In this document: in pieces, positions 31,620 through 40,664 of the stretch
How the letters are laid out: each line of letters begins with the position of its first letter
Numbering within the stretch: the first letter of the stretch is position 1
Assembly: GCF_014648415.1 (NCBI RefSeq)
Contig: NZ_BMRB01000002.1
Span: 1,633,260 to 1,697,259 of the forward strand
Length of the DNA stretch: 64,000 bases
DNA from: Actinokineospora fastidiosa
GTDB lineage: Bacteria; Actinomycetota; Actinomycetes; Mycobacteriales; Pseudonocardiaceae
Reading direction: 5' to 3'
Position numbers and translations under genes: made by a program
The notes under the pieces: model-generated
Database searches by the model: none
Told to the model about the DNA's origin: nothing
The model's input: only the letters and a program-made list of their open reading frames with translations

Positions 31620-33521
31620 TCAGTTCAGCTTGATGATCTTGCCCTTGATCTCGGTGGCGGTCTGCCCCTCGATCGCGACCGTCTTGCCCTTGAGCGTCAG
31701 CGGGCCGTCGGACTCCAGCTTCAGCCCGGCCAGGCCCGCCTTGATGGTGATCGAGCCCTGCCCGCCGCACTCGATGGTCAGCGCGCCCGGGACCTGGCTG
31801 ACCGGCGGCGCGGGGTCGCACTTCAGCGAGACGGTCCCGGCGACCTGGTCGATGCGCAGCGAGAGCTTGTCGTCCTTGGTGCCCAGCACGATGTCCGAGC
31901 GCCGCGGCCGGGGCGCGGGCGGCACGACCTCGTCGCCGAACAGCAGCCGGTTGCCCGCAGGCGAGGCGATGCCGCGCTCGACGACCGCGCCCGAGCCGTT
32001 GACCGAGGTCTCCAGCGAGCCGAAGTCGGAGTTGCGGTTCACCAGCCCGCCGAGCACGTACGGGCGGCGCGGGTCGCCGAACTCGAAGCCCACCAGCACC
32101 TCGTCGCCGACCTCGGGCAGGAACAGCATCCCGCTGCGCCGCCCGGCCCCCACCTGCGCCACGCGCGCCCAGTCGGACTCGTAGTCCGGCGCCAGCCACG
32201 GCATCGCCACCTTGACCCTGCCGAGGTGGCGCGGGTCCTTGGCGTTGGTGACCACCGCGCACACCAGCCCGTCGGTCGGCGACTGGCGCGCCGACCCGGC
32301 GGCGGTGAGCCGCAGCAGCGACCGGTCCTGGCGTCCGCTGACGACGAACCGGGTGTGGTAGCCGCCCTCGGTCGGGTCGAAGACGTGCCGGGCGTTGGTC
32401 ACCACCCAGTCGCCCTCGAACTGGGCGGGCACGCCCGCGATGGCGACGGTGGCCCCGGCCTGGATCGCCGGGTCGCCGTCGGCGTCCCCGTCGGCCTCGG
32501 CGAACGTGCTCGACACGTGGTCGGCGACGCTGCGCGCGACCCGGTCCGCCGCGCTCTGCGCGCTCGGCCCGCTGCCCACCGGGCGGTCGACCACGAGGTA
32601 GGCCGTCGCGCTGGGCGTCGGGCCCATGTCCAGCGCGGGCATCCCGGGCAGCGGCGGGGGCGCGGGGACCGGCACCGGCAGCGAGATCCCGCTGCCGAAC
32701 GAGCGGGCAAGCGCTTGCGGGTCGTCGTCCACACTGGCCGAGCCGGTGGTCGAGTCCGAGCGGCCGACCACGACCTCGGCCGTCGTCGGGTCCCACACCC
32801 TGACCTCGACGTCGGGGGTCAGGTTGGCCGCGCTCGTGCGGGCCAGGAACGTGTGCAGGTTGCGCTTGAAGGTCAGCGTCGAGCCGAGCCCGGCCAGCGA
32901 CGCCGCCGCGTCCACCAGGCCGCCGCCCCCGCCGGAGGCCGAGGAGGCCGCGCGGAAGAAGAACTCCCCGCCCGCGACGCCGGTCTCGTAGCCGATCTCG
33001 CGGGCGCGGGCGGTGAGGAAGTCCCAGTCGGTCTGGGCGATCTGGGCGATGTGCTCGTGCGTGCCGCGGGATGCCTCGATCGTCCCGACGCGCAGCCCGG
33101 CCTCGCGGGCGATCTTGCGCGCGATGTCGGAGTCGGTCATGTTGACGAACGTGCGGGTGCGCCGCGCCCGCTGCAGCCGGTGCGCCTTCTCGTAGCCGCG
33201 CACGACGGTGAGGATCATCGCGTCCTGGCAGACCGCCTCGATCGCGGTCACCTCGCCGGTGATGAGCTCGGTGTCCGACCCGCCCGCCTTGCGGCCCTTG
33301 ACGGTGACCACCGCGCCGATGGCGAGCCCGGTGTCGGCCACGAGCGTGCCCGCCTCGTCGGTGAACGTCAGCTCGAACATGTCGGGCAGGTGCAGGTGGG
33401 TGTCCACGACGGCGCGGATCAGCTGTTGGGAATACATCGGCAGCATCGGCACGCCGACCGGGTGGCCGATCGACACCGCGGGCATGACCACCGCGGAGGC
33501 GTCGGAGAACAGGCCCGTCAC
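31620..33521 (-). CDS. VgrG/phage D-like spike-hub protein
   Basis: A 633-residue fusion of a gp27-like hub and a gp5-like spike (Afp8-type). The hub part includes DTHLHLPDMFELTF and RTFVNMTDSDIARKIAREAGL. The central OB-fold reads LVCAVVTNAKDPRHLGRVKVAMPWLAPDYESDWARVAQVGAG, with PEVGDEVLVGFEFGDPRRPYVLGGLVN. The tail is a repeated beta-helix (DKLSLRIDQVAGTVSLKC; GSITIKAGLAGLKLESDGPLTLKGKTVAI). It forms the puncturing spike and mates with the PAAR-like tip. GTG 33521 overlaps the LysM stop (GTGA). Confidence 0.93.
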   Translation of the reverse strand: MTGLFSDASAVVMPAVSIGHPVGVPMLPMYSQQLIRAVVDTHLHLPDMFELTFTDEAGTLVADTGLAIGAVVTVKGRKAGGSDTELITGEVTAIEAVCQDAMILTVVRGYEKAHRLQRARRTRTFVNMTDSDIARKIAREAGLRVGTIEASRGTHEHIAQIAQTDWDFLTARAREIGYETGVAGGEFFFRAASSASGGGGGLVDAAASLAGLGSTLTFKRNLHTFLARTSAANLTPDVEVRVWDPTTAEVVVGRSDSTTGSASVDDDPQALARSFGSGISLPVPVPAPPPLPGMPALDMGPTPSATAYLVVDRPVGSGPSAQSAADRVARSVADHVSSTFAEADGDADGDPAIQAGATVAIAGVPAQFEGDWVVTNARHVFDPTEGGYHTRFVVSGRQDRSLLRLTAAGSARQSPTDGLVCAVVTNAKDPRHLGRVKVAMPWLAPDYESDWARVAQVGAGRRSGMLFLPEVGDEVLVGFEFGDPRRPYVLGGLVNRNSDFGSLETSVNGSGAVVERGIASPAGNRLLFGDEVVPPAPRPRRSDIVLGTKDDKLSLRIDQVAGTVSLKCDPAPPVSQVPGALTIECGGQGSITIKAGLAGLKLESDGPLTLKGKTVAIEGQTATEIKGKIIKLN

Positions 33522-34354
33522 GCCGTGCCCCCGGTCAGCTCGTGCGGGTTGGGCAGGTAGAGCGTGCGGCCGGGCCGGACCCTGCTCGGGTCGGTGATCC
33601 CGTTGACCTCGGCGATGCGCCGCCACAGCCCCGGCCTGCCGTAGCGGGCGGTGGCGATCGAGGTCAGCGTCTCGCCGTCGCCGACGGTGTGCGTGGCGCG
33701 GCCGGGCAGGCCGCCGGAGGTCGGGTTGGTGGGCAGGCTGGCCAGCGCGCTGGGCTGCTGGCGCAGCTTCAGGTCCACCTCGGCGCGCAGCGGGATGCCG
33801 GTCACGTCGAAGCGGACGAAGGTGATCGCGACGTTGAGCAGGCGCACCTCGTACATGAAGGCCACCATCGGCGGGCCCCACTGGAAGATCAGCTCCGGCA
33901 GCGTGGTCTCCAGCGTCGCGCCGCCGATGCCGGTCGCGCCCGGGCCGCTGAACGGGCTCATCCAGCGGATCAGCTGGTCGCAGCGCAGCTTCGCGGTCAG
34001 CCCCTCGAAGGTGACCTTGCTCAGCACGATCTCCGGGGCCATCACCTTGCGGGTGATGGTCGCCGTGCCGCCCGCGGGCTCCTGCAGGTCGTGCATGTTG
34101 GGGCGGGAGACGTAGCTGGCGCTGCGCCGGATGGAGATCTTCTCCGGGTTGAAGTCGAACGGCACCACGCCCGGGGTCTTCGGGTTGAGGCAGTACAGCA
34201 CGGCGGGCACGCGCGCGCCCGCGACCACCGCCGCGCCGACCCCCGCGCCCACGACCGCCGACGCCGTGCTCTGCGCCATGTCCATCGGCGTGCTCACCGC
34301 GCTCGCGGCCTGGTCGACCGGGCCGCCGGACATCGCCACGCTGAAGTCGGTCAC
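33518..34354 (-). CDS. LysM-containing inner baseplate protein
   Basis: A 278-residue Afp7/gp53-like protein. The first 220 residues form the tube-adapter-like part (PFDFNPEKISIRRSASY, ITFVRFDVTGIPLRAEVDLKLR). A C-terminal LysM domain follows (RATHTVGDGETLTSIATARYGRPGLWRRIAEVNGITDPSRVRPGRTLYLP). In contractile particles it joins tube and spike. An Ala/Val-rich N-terminal segment (ASAVVGAGVGAAVVAGA) is moderately hydrophobic. Start GTG 34354 overlaps the preceding stop by four bases. Confidence 0.9.
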   Translation of the reverse strand: MTDFSVAMSGGPVDQAASAVSTPMDMAQSTASAVVGAGVGAAVVAGARVPAVLYCLNPKTPGVVPFDFNPEKISIRRSASYVSRPNMHDLQEPAGGTATITRKVMAPEIVLSKVTFEGLTAKLRCDQLIRWMSPFSGPGATGIGGATLETTLPELIFQWGPPMVAFMYEVRLLNVAITFVRFDVTGIPLRAEVDLKLRQQPSALASLPTNPTSGGLPGRATHTVGDGETLTSIATARYGRPGLWRRIAEVNGITDPSRVRPGRTLYLPNPHELTGGTA

Positions 34355-34803
34355 AGGAACCCCTCGTGCACCAGTGTCAACGATTCCATCGCCACGCCCA
34401 GCGACGTCGCGTCCAGGTCAGGGCCCTTCCAGCTGCTGGGGTAGACGTTGCGCAGGTGCCAGGAGGTGACCTCCTTGGCGTGCGCGTCGAACAGCGTGAT
34501 GCGGGCGGTGCCGCCGGGGGCGCCGATCATCGACTGGACCCACGCCTGGGCGCGGTTGCGCAGCCACGCCTGCACCATGGCGGCGCTGGCCTTGTCCATC
34601 GCGCGCTCCAGCGTGACCTCGGGGTAGTCGATGTTGCCGGGCAGCACCGGCTGGTAGAGGTAGTTGCCGCCCTCCTTCACCTTGTGCGGGTTGAACTTCA
34701 CCGCGAGTCCCTTGCAGCGGGCCCAGCCGCCGAGGTCCACGCCGTCGACCGACACGTGGAACCGCGTGGTGAGGGCCAGCATGGTCTTCATGGTCATGGC
34801 CAC
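34351..34803 (-). CDS. Tail tube-like protein (gp19/Hcp fold)
   Basis: A 150-residue phage T4 gp19-like tube protein (Afp5-type tube initiator by position). Landmarks: ALTTRFHVSVDGVDLGGWARCKGLAVKFNPHKVKEGGNYLYQPVLPGNIDYPEVTLERAMD and the ending GVAMESLTLVHEGFL. GTG 34803 has an ideal AGGAGG upstream, so it is preferred to the ATG three codons later. It lies between the second tube-like gene and the LysM gene, where adapter tube proteins are usually encoded. Confidence 0.9.
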   Translation of the reverse strand: MAMTMKTMLALTTRFHVSVDGVDLGGWARCKGLAVKFNPHKVKEGGNYLYQPVLPGNIDYPEVTLERAMDKASAAMVQAWLRNRAQAWVQSMIGAPGGTARITLFDAHAKEVTSWHLRNVYPSSWKGPDLDATSLGVAMESLTLVHEGFL

Positions 34804-34822
34804 GGCGCACCTCCTCAGGTGG

Positions 34823-35284
34823 TCAGAACAGCATCCGCTCGTCCGGCAGGAATCCACTGTGGACGAGTTCGAGGGTCTCGACGGAGATCTGGCTCGCCCC
34901 GGCGTCGAAGCTGCTGATCGCCCACCGGGCGGGCATGACCTCGCGCAGGTCCCAGGTGGTGACGGGGTCGGCGTGCAGCGCGGTGTAGAGCTCGATCACG
35001 CCGTCGAAGACCTCGCAGTTGAACTGGTTCTTGTCGAGCCACTCCCGCACCTGCTTGGTCTCGTCCGACACCGCGCGGGAGAGCTTGACGTTGGTGTACT
35101 TGGTGTTGCCCGGGAAGTAGAACCGGTTGTTGCCCTGGTCGCCCGCGCGGTACTCGGCCACGTCGAAGGCCACGTCCAGGCCGTCGGCCTTGGTCCAGCT
35201 GCCCAGGTCGTAGACCTTCTTGCCGGACATGCGCACGACGAACCGGTTCGCCATGCCGATCTTGCTGCTGTCGCTCAGTGGCAC
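34823..35284 (-). CDS. Tail tube-like protein (gp19/Hcp fold), second copy
   Basis: A 153-residue gp19-like protein: NRFVVRMSGKKVYDLGSWTKADGLDVAFDVAEYRAGDQGNNRFYFPGNTKYTNVKLSRAV, ending ISVETLELVHSGFLPDE. It resembles the neighbouring 150-residue tube protein and differs from the main tube gene at 38,471. It is probably the inner tube subunit near the baseplate. Start GTG 35284 has an AAAGGGGG site; an internal Met at residue 11 is possible. Confidence 0.9.
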   Translation of the reverse strand: MPLSDSSKIGMANRFVVRMSGKKVYDLGSWTKADGLDVAFDVAEYRAGDQGNNRFYFPGNTKYTNVKLSRAVSDETKQVREWLDKNQFNCEVFDGVIELYTALHADPVTTWDLREVMPARWAISSFDAGASQISVETLELVHSGFLPDERMLF

Positions 35285-35300
35285 GATTCGCCCCCTTTCT

Positions 35301-37916
35301 CTAGCGGAAGTCGGTCAGAAGCCCGGCGCGTTCGCGGTCGACCAGCAGCTCGAGGCGCAACCGCCCGCGCAGCCGCTCGTACAGGCGGGCGGTCAGCTCC
35401 TCGATGTCGACCCGGTCGAGGTCGATCGGCTCCTGCTCGCTGCCGTGGCCCGCGCGGTCGTGGCCGTCGTCCGGGCGGCGGATCGGGACGGTCTCGCTGA
35501 ACTGCACGACGTCGCCGAACACGCCGTCGACCTCGTCCGCCCTGCGGCGGTCCCGGTGGTCGGAATAGCGGTGCGGCCTGTGCTCGTCCTCGTCGTCGGG
35601 CTCGACCGGTCGCGGTCTGTCCGGCGTCCGTCCCTGCCGCGCGGGCGCCGGAGCGGGCGCGCCTGCAGAGGGCATCGGCCGGGGCCTGCCGTCCGCGCCG
35701 ACGACCTCGCTGAACTGGACCACGTCGCCGAACACGCCGTCCGGCGGCGGCGCCGACCACGAGCGGCGCGGGCTCGGCCGGAAGCCGGTGAACTCCTCCC
35801 GGTCGAGCCTGCGCTCCAGGCGTTCGAGGTCGGCCTGGTCGAGGTGCCCGACCGGGGGGAGGTTCTGGTAGTCGCGGTCGGTGTTGATCATGTCGAGCAT
35901 CTCCGCCTCCAGCTCCTGGCGGCGGGCCTCGCGGTCGAACTCCGGCGCAGGCGCGGGCGCGGGGCCGCCGCCGAGCCGGGGGTGGCTCCACTGCTCGACC
36001 ACGCGGTGGGCGGAGGTCTCGGCGATGTGCGCGATCTCCTCGCGTTCGGGCTGCTCGAAGTGCGACGACTGCACGGCCGTCGGCTGGACGGCGAGCTGGG
36101 CTGGTCCGCCGAGCGCCGGGGCGGGGGCAGGCCTCGGGTGGTGGAGTTCGGGGGCGGCGGCGCTGGTGGTCTCGTAGCGGCGTTCGACGGCGACGGCCTC
36201 GGCCTCCAGCCTGCGGCCCTGGTCCGGCACCCTGCCGAGCACGCGCTGCTGGGCGACGTGCACGAGTTCGTGGGCGACGAGCGCGCGCGCCTTGGGCGCG
36301 GTGAGGGGACCGGCGGCGTCGGGGAGGAACACGGCGCCTGCCCTGGCGAACGCCCGCGCGCCCCGCTCCCGCGCGGCGGCGTCGACGGCGGGGCCGCGGA
36401 AGACGGGGACGTCGGTGACGTCGGTGCCGGTCGTCCGGCTGACGTCGTCGGCGATGTCGGCGGGGGCGGTCACCTGCACGATCGGCTCCCCCGGGGCCGG
36501 GGGCCGGTCAAAAGGGCGCTCCGACCGGTCCTCCGACCCGGTCGGCGTGGCCTCGGGGTGCACGAGCGGAGGCTGTTCGGCGGTCGCCGCAAGCGCTTCG
36601 GGGTGCACGAGCGGGGGCTGCTCAGCGGTCGCCCCAAGCGCCTCGGGGTGCACAAGCGGGGGCTGCTCAGCAGTCGCGGCAAGCGCCTCGGCGAGCGACG
36701 GCGGCTGGTCGACCTTGCGCAGACCGTCCAGGGTGTACGGGAACCCGGTGCGAGCGGGCGTCTCCGGCGGGGCATCGGGCTCCACCCGCGAGACCGGCGC
36801 GCCGAGCCCGAGCCTGCGCGTCTGCCCCAAGGACCGTCGCCGCGGCGGCAGCGGCCTCGGCGGCGCGGGCGCGGTCCCCTGCTCGGCCACCCGGGCGGGC
36901 GGCTCGGGGGACGGTCGCGGCGCCGGATCGGCCTGCTGGGCAGGCGGTGGGGTGAGGGGCGGCAGGACAGCGGGGATGTTGGTGGGGATGGCCGTCGGGA
37001 TTGACGTGGGGAAGTCCGCCGGGATGGTGCTGGGGATAGCGGGCGCGGCCTCGGGCTTCATCCACTCGGGAATGTGCCGGAGCCACCCGGGCGCCCGGTA
37101 CGGCTCCGCGGGCTCCCGCGCCTCCCCGACGAACTCGTCGGTCGCCGCGGTCAACGGTTTGCTCTCACCAGCCAGCCCAGCCCGCACCCGCCGCGGCGCG
37201 GGCGGCGGCGGCAACGGCGCGGTCGGCCCGGCCACCACCTCAGGCACCGGCAACACCCGCGCCAACCCCTCCACCCGCCCGATCGCCTCCCGCTCCACCA
37301 CGACGGAGGCTCGAGGATCGATCAACGGCGGCCGCACCGGAGCGTCCCCCACCACCAACGGCGCAACCCCCCGAACAGTGGGCGTCAACGGCGGCAAGGA
37401 GGCCCAGGACCGAGCAGACCCACGCCCAGCCCCCGCCCCACCCGCACCGCTCGCCTGGCCAGACCCGCCCGGCCCCGGCGCTCCGCCGCCCGTGGCCGAA
37501 CCAGCCGAGTCACCAGCCGACCTGTGGCCCACCGGCACCTGACCTGCCGAACCTCCGGCCAGCGCCTGCCCCGCCGCGCCATTCGACGCCTGCCCGACAA
37601 TGCCGCCAGCCGATGCTTGACCTGCCGCACCGCCCGACGCCTGCTCCCGCGCGCTGCCGCCCGGAAAGGCCGAACCAGCCGAGTCACCAGCAGTCCATTG
37701 CTCCACCGGGCCGCCTGCCGAGCCTGCACCGCCGGCAGGCCCCGTGCCGCCTGCGGTCGCACCGGTGGCCCACTGGGCATCCGGGCTTCCCGGCGATCCC
37801 GCACCAGCGGGACCGGCGCCCGGCGCTGGACCTGCCGCGCCGCCCGGCGCCGGATGCGTCGCGTCGTCGGGTGGGGCCTGGTCCGCTTTGGCCGTGCCCC
37901 AGAACCTCCACCGCAT
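35301..37916 (-). CDS. eCIS core (DUF4157) protein, large proline-rich form
   Basis: An 871-residue protein built around an eCIS-core DUF4157 domain (about 485–595) with the metallopeptidase-like motif VAHELVHVAQQ (HExxH, about 548–552). Before it is a long Gly/Ala/Ser/Pro-rich region, including three near-copies of ATAEQPPLVHPEAL (about 409–455). After it the peptide DGVFGDVVQFSE occurs twice (about 724 and 796). The conserved end reads DIEELTARLYERLRGRLRLELLVDRERAGLLTDFR. DUF4157 is the hallmark of eCIS loci and is thought to act on cargo or particle maturation. Much of the protein is probably disordered. Confidence 0.85.
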   Translation of the reverse strand: MRWRFWGTAKADQAPPDDATHPAPGGAAGPAPGAGPAGAGSPGSPDAQWATGATAGGTGPAGGAGSAGGPVEQWTAGDSAGSAFPGGSAREQASGGAAGQASAGGIVGQASNGAAGQALAGGSAGQVPVGHRSAGDSAGSATGGGAPGPGGSGQASGAGGAGAGRGSARSWASLPPLTPTVRGVAPLVVGDAPVRPPLIDPRASVVVEREAIGRVEGLARVLPVPEVVAGPTAPLPPPPAPRRVRAGLAGESKPLTAATDEFVGEAREPAEPYRAPGWLRHIPEWMKPEAAPAIPSTIPADFPTSIPTAIPTNIPAVLPPLTPPPAQQADPAPRPSPEPPARVAEQGTAPAPPRPLPPRRRSLGQTRRLGLGAPVSRVEPDAPPETPARTGFPYTLDGLRKVDQPPSLAEALAATAEQPPLVHPEALGATAEQPPLVHPEALAATAEQPPLVHPEATPTGSEDRSERPFDRPPAPGEPIVQVTAPADIADDVSRTTGTDVTDVPVFRGPAVDAAARERGARAFARAGAVFLPDAAGPLTAPKARALVAHELVHVAQQRVLGRVPDQGRRLEAEAVAVERRYETTSAAAPELHHPRPAPAPALGGPAQLAVQPTAVQSSHFEQPEREEIAHIAETSAHRVVEQWSHPRLGGGPAPAPAPEFDREARRQELEAEMLDMINTDRDYQNLPPVGHLDQADLERLERRLDREEFTGFRPSPRRSWSAPPPDGVFGDVVQFSEVVGADGRPRPMPSAGAPAPAPARQGRTPDRPRPVEPDDEDEHRPHRYSDHRDRRRADEVDGVFGDVVQFSETVPIRRPDDGHDRAGHGSEQEPIDLDRVDIEELTARLYERLRGRLRLELLVDRERAGLLTDFR

Positions 37917-37929
37917 GGGCCCCTCCCTC

Positions 37930-38082
37930 CTACTGCTCGACTCTGGTGTGGATGCGGCCGATCTCGGTGATCAGCCGGGTGCGCACCGGGTGTTCGAGGT
38001 CGAGGATCGAGTCGAACTGCCAGTGCAGGTAGTAGGCGACGTACGCGACCTCCTCCCAGAGGCGGTCGGTCGCGTACGTCAC
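37930..38082 (-). CDS. DUF6760 small eCIS-associated protein
   Basis: A 50-residue protein beginning VTYATDRLWEEVAYVAYYLHWQ and ending EIGRIHTRVEQ. The YATDRLWEEVAYVAYYLHWQ and LDLEHPVRTRLITEI pattern matches the tiny DUF6760 family, encoded between the hub chaperone and core genes in actinobacterial and other eCIS clusters. GTG 38082 overlaps the chaperone stop (GTGA), and the core gene follows after 13 bases. Its position beside the chaperone suggests an assembly role. The function is not established. Confidence 0.85.
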   Translation of the reverse strand: MTYATDRLWEEVAYVAYYLHWQFDSILDLEHPVRTRLITEIGRIHTRVEQ

Positions 38083-38474
38083 GATCCCCCCGGCGCATCA
38101 CCGGCGAGGTCCACCGCGAAGCCCTTGCCGCAGTGCGGGCAGTCCACCGCGACCTCGGTGTGCCCGTCTGCGTTGATGCGTCGGTACAGGTCCTGCAGGA
38201 ACGCCATGTCGGAGGCGAACAGGTTCTCCACCACGAACGTGTCCACAGCGGGCAGGTCGCCCAGCGTGGTGACCGTGCGCTCCAGCAGCAGCACCGTCAG
38301 GTACGCCGGGTTGGCGCGCGCCCGCTGGTCGGACTGCGTCGTGATCTCGTCGCGGGCCGTGGCCAGGCGCATGACGCCGGAGCGGTGCACCTGGCCGTGC
38401 TCGTCGACGTACCCGCGGGGCAGCGTGAACGGGTACTCCGTGCGCAGCCCGGTCGAGGTGACCGCCGCCGTCAC
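38079..38474 (-). CDS. T4-type baseplate hub assembly chaperone-like protein
   Basis: A 131-residue protein of the T4 gp51-like group: TEYPFTLPRGYVDEHGQVHRSGVMRLATARDEITTQSDQRARANPAYLTVLLLERTVTTLG. It ends in VAVDCPHCGKGFAVDL, where a CPxC pair may bind zinc or be a remnant of a zinc ribbon. Homologues help hub assembly and are standard members of eCIS operons. GTG 38474 overlaps the main tube stop by four bases. Confidence 0.87.
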   Translation of the reverse strand: MTAAVTSTGLRTEYPFTLPRGYVDEHGQVHRSGVMRLATARDEITTQSDQRARANPAYLTVLLLERTVTTLGDLPAVDTFVVENLFASDMAFLQDLYRRINADGHTEVAVDCPHCGKGFAVDLAGDAPGGS

Positions 38475-38932
38475 ACCGACACGCGCTGGATGCGCTCGGA
38501 CACGATCGTGACCGTCTCCATCAGCACCTCGCTGGAGCCCGCCTTCAGCGCGCCGATCTCCAGTTTGGACGGCCACGCGTGCTCGAGGTGGTACCGCGCC
38601 ACCGGCTTGCCGTCCGTGCCGTACATGACCAGCGAGCACGACTTGCGCGCGGCGACGATGTCCCCGGCGAGCACGGCCTCGTGCCAGGCCCACAGTTCCA
38701 TGCTGGAGTTCTTGCCGCGCTTGAGCACCAGCGTCGCGGGCTTGGTCTTGCCCGGCAGCTTCTTGAGGACGACCTCCTTGTCCGTCGACTCCATCAGCTC
38801 GACCGGCTCCACCTCGGTGGTGATGCCCTGCAGCTCGGAGAACGACGCGATCTCGTAGCCGTCGATGGTGATCGAGAACCGCGCCGCGGTCAGCGCGTCG
38901 TTCGGTTGGTTGGAACCCAGTCCACCCGCCAT
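38471..38932 (-). CDS. Main tail tube protein (gp19 family)
   Basis: A 153-residue phage tail tube protein (Afp1-like): FSITIDGYEIASFSELQGITTEVEPVELMESTDKEVVLKKLPGKTKPATLVLKRGKNSSMELWAWHEAVLAGD. The IASFSELQGI and the KLPGKxKPATLVLKRG loops are typical of eCIS inner tube subunits. It directly follows the sheath gene by ten bases, the standard order. Six-fold rings of this protein would form the inner tube. Confidence 0.93.
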   Translation of the reverse strand: MAGGLGSNQPNDALTAARFSITIDGYEIASFSELQGITTEVEPVELMESTDKEVVLKKLPGKTKPATLVLKRGKNSSMELWAWHEAVLAGDIVAARKSCSLVMYGTDGKPVARYHLEHAWPSKLEIGALKAGSSEVLMETVTIVSERIQRVSV

Positions 38933-38942
38933 GACCTAACTC

Positions 38943-40472
38943 CTATTCCTCGAGACCGGCGCCCTCGGCGAACTGCGAGATGCGGAACACCACGAACTCG
39001 GCGGGCTTGACCGGCGCGATGCCGATCTCCACGGTGAGGATGCCCGCGTCCCGGTTCTCCGGGGGGTTGTTCTCCTCGTCGCACTTGACGAAGAACGCCT
39101 CGGCGGGCGACTTGCCGAACAGGGCGCCGTCGCGCCAGACCCGCCGCAGGAACATCGTCACCGTGCGCTTGACCGAGTCCCACAGCTTGGGGTCGTTGGG
39201 CTCGAACACCACCCAGTTCGTGCCCTGCAGGATGGACTTCTCCACGTAGTTGAACAGCCTGCGCACGTTGAGGTAGCGCCACTCGGGGTCGCTGGAGAGC
39301 GTGCGCGCGCCCCACACCCGGATGCCCTGGCCGCGGAAGGAGCGGATGCAGTTGACCGCGATGGGGTTCAGCAGGTCGTGCTCACCCTTGGTGATGTTCA
39401 GCTCCAGCGTCACCGCGCCGCGCACGACCTCGTTCGCGGGGGCCTTGTGCACGCCGCGCTGGGAGTCGTTGCGCGCCCAGATGCCCGCCATGTGGCCCGA
39501 CGGCGGCACGAACACCTGCTTGCCCGCGACCGGGTCGGCAACCTTGATCCACGGCCAGTACAGCGCGGCGTACTTGGAGTCGTAGCCAGCGAAGTCCTGC
39601 CGCCACTCCTTGACCTGCTGCGCCTTGAGCCCGGGCGGGGCGTCCAGGATGGCCACCCGGTCGGCCATGAGCTCGCAGTGCGCGATCATCGCCAGCTGCA
39701 CTGCCTTGACGTCCTCGCCGCTGAGCGCGCCCGCCTGGTGGGCGGCCATGAGGTCGGGGACGCAGAGCATGGTGATCTCGTCGATGGCCTCCAGCCCGGC
39801 GAAGCCGGTGCGGTCGGCGGCGTTGCCCACGTACTCGTTGGAGTCGATCCTGGCGGGCAGGTTGGCGTCCGCTGGCGGGACCAGCGCGGTCTCCCCGGCG
39901 TTCGGCACGGCCAGCGCCTTGCCCTTGACCTCCTCGACGGTGATCAGCTTGGACTGCTGCTGCACCACGGTGGCCACGTTGTTGGGGCCGCGCTTGGCGG
40001 TGACGTTGTCGAACGTCTCCACCGGCTGGCCCGCCTTCTTGACCACGAGCCGGAAGGTGTCCTCGCCGTCGGGCGTGACCTCGACGGCCAGGTCGGTGTC
40101 CATGGGCGAGCGGGCGGCCACGGTGAGGCCGGGGCGGCCCTCGGCGCCGGGCAGCTCGGCCCGCGCGGCGGGGGCGTGCCCGTTGCCCTGCGCGCCGCCG
40201 TCGGGCGCGGCGCCGACGCGCACCACGTAGGCGACGCCGCCGCCGTTCTGGAAGTAGCCGTAGACGGCGTGGGCCAGATAGCAGCCCGGCACGAAATCGC
40301 CGAAGGTCGTCTTGAACTGGGTCCAGTTCGTCACGAGGACCGGTTCGTGCAGGGGGCCGCGCTCGGCGAACCCGACGAACGCCGCGACCGCGGTGCCCAC
40401 GGCCTCGATGGGCCGTGATCCGGAGGACACCTCCTCCATGTAGACGCCGGGCGCGAGGTAGCTGCTGGCCAT
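38943..40472 (-). CDS. Contractile tail sheath protein
   Basis: A 509-residue sheath subunit (Afp2/3/4-like). N-terminal handshake and domain I: YLAPGVYMEEVSSGSRPIEAVGTAVAAFVGFAERGP. The C-terminal core holds RGQGIRVWGARTLSSDPEWRYLNVRRLFNYVEKSI and the end AEFVVFRISQF that extends into neighbouring subunits. A variable insertion (about 95–160) is probably the outer domain. Only one sheath gene is present, whereas Photorhabdus-type loci have three. ATG 40472 opens the minus-strand operon, 192 bases from the divergent Pvc16-like gene. Confidence 0.95.
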   Translation of the reverse strand: MASSYLAPGVYMEEVSSGSRPIEAVGTAVAAFVGFAERGPLHEPVLVTNWTQFKTTFGDFVPGCYLAHAVYGYFQNGGGVAYVVRVGAAPDGGAQGNGHAPAARAELPGAEGRPGLTVAARSPMDTDLAVEVTPDGEDTFRLVVKKAGQPVETFDNVTAKRGPNNVATVVQQQSKLITVEEVKGKALAVPNAGETALVPPADANLPARIDSNEYVGNAADRTGFAGLEAIDEITMLCVPDLMAAHQAGALSGEDVKAVQLAMIAHCELMADRVAILDAPPGLKAQQVKEWRQDFAGYDSKYAALYWPWIKVADPVAGKQVFVPPSGHMAGIWARNDSQRGVHKAPANEVVRGAVTLELNITKGEHDLLNPIAVNCIRSFRGQGIRVWGARTLSSDPEWRYLNVRRLFNYVEKSILQGTNWVVFEPNDPKLWDSVKRTVTMFLRRVWRDGALFGKSPAEAFFVKCDEENNPPENRDAGILTVEIGIAPVKPAEFVVFRISQFAEGAGLEE

Positions 40473-40664
40473 GTCGACTTCTTCTCCCTCACATGCGAGC
40501 GGATCCGCCGGTTCCGAGCTTGGGGGGACGCGGCGATCAACCGCAGTCGCCGCGGGGCGGGGGCCGGGGCACCCGCGGCTGCACCTTCGGGCGAACCCGC
40601 CGCACCGGAAGGACGGGCGGCGGACCGTGTACAGGGCGTCCGGACCGGGCGAAGACTGGCGCGT

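Noticed and set aside
38079-38693. Longer form of the hub chaperone starting upstream
   Set aside because: The upstream frame is a shadow of the tube gene; GTG 38474 overlaps the tube stop as at the other operon junctions.
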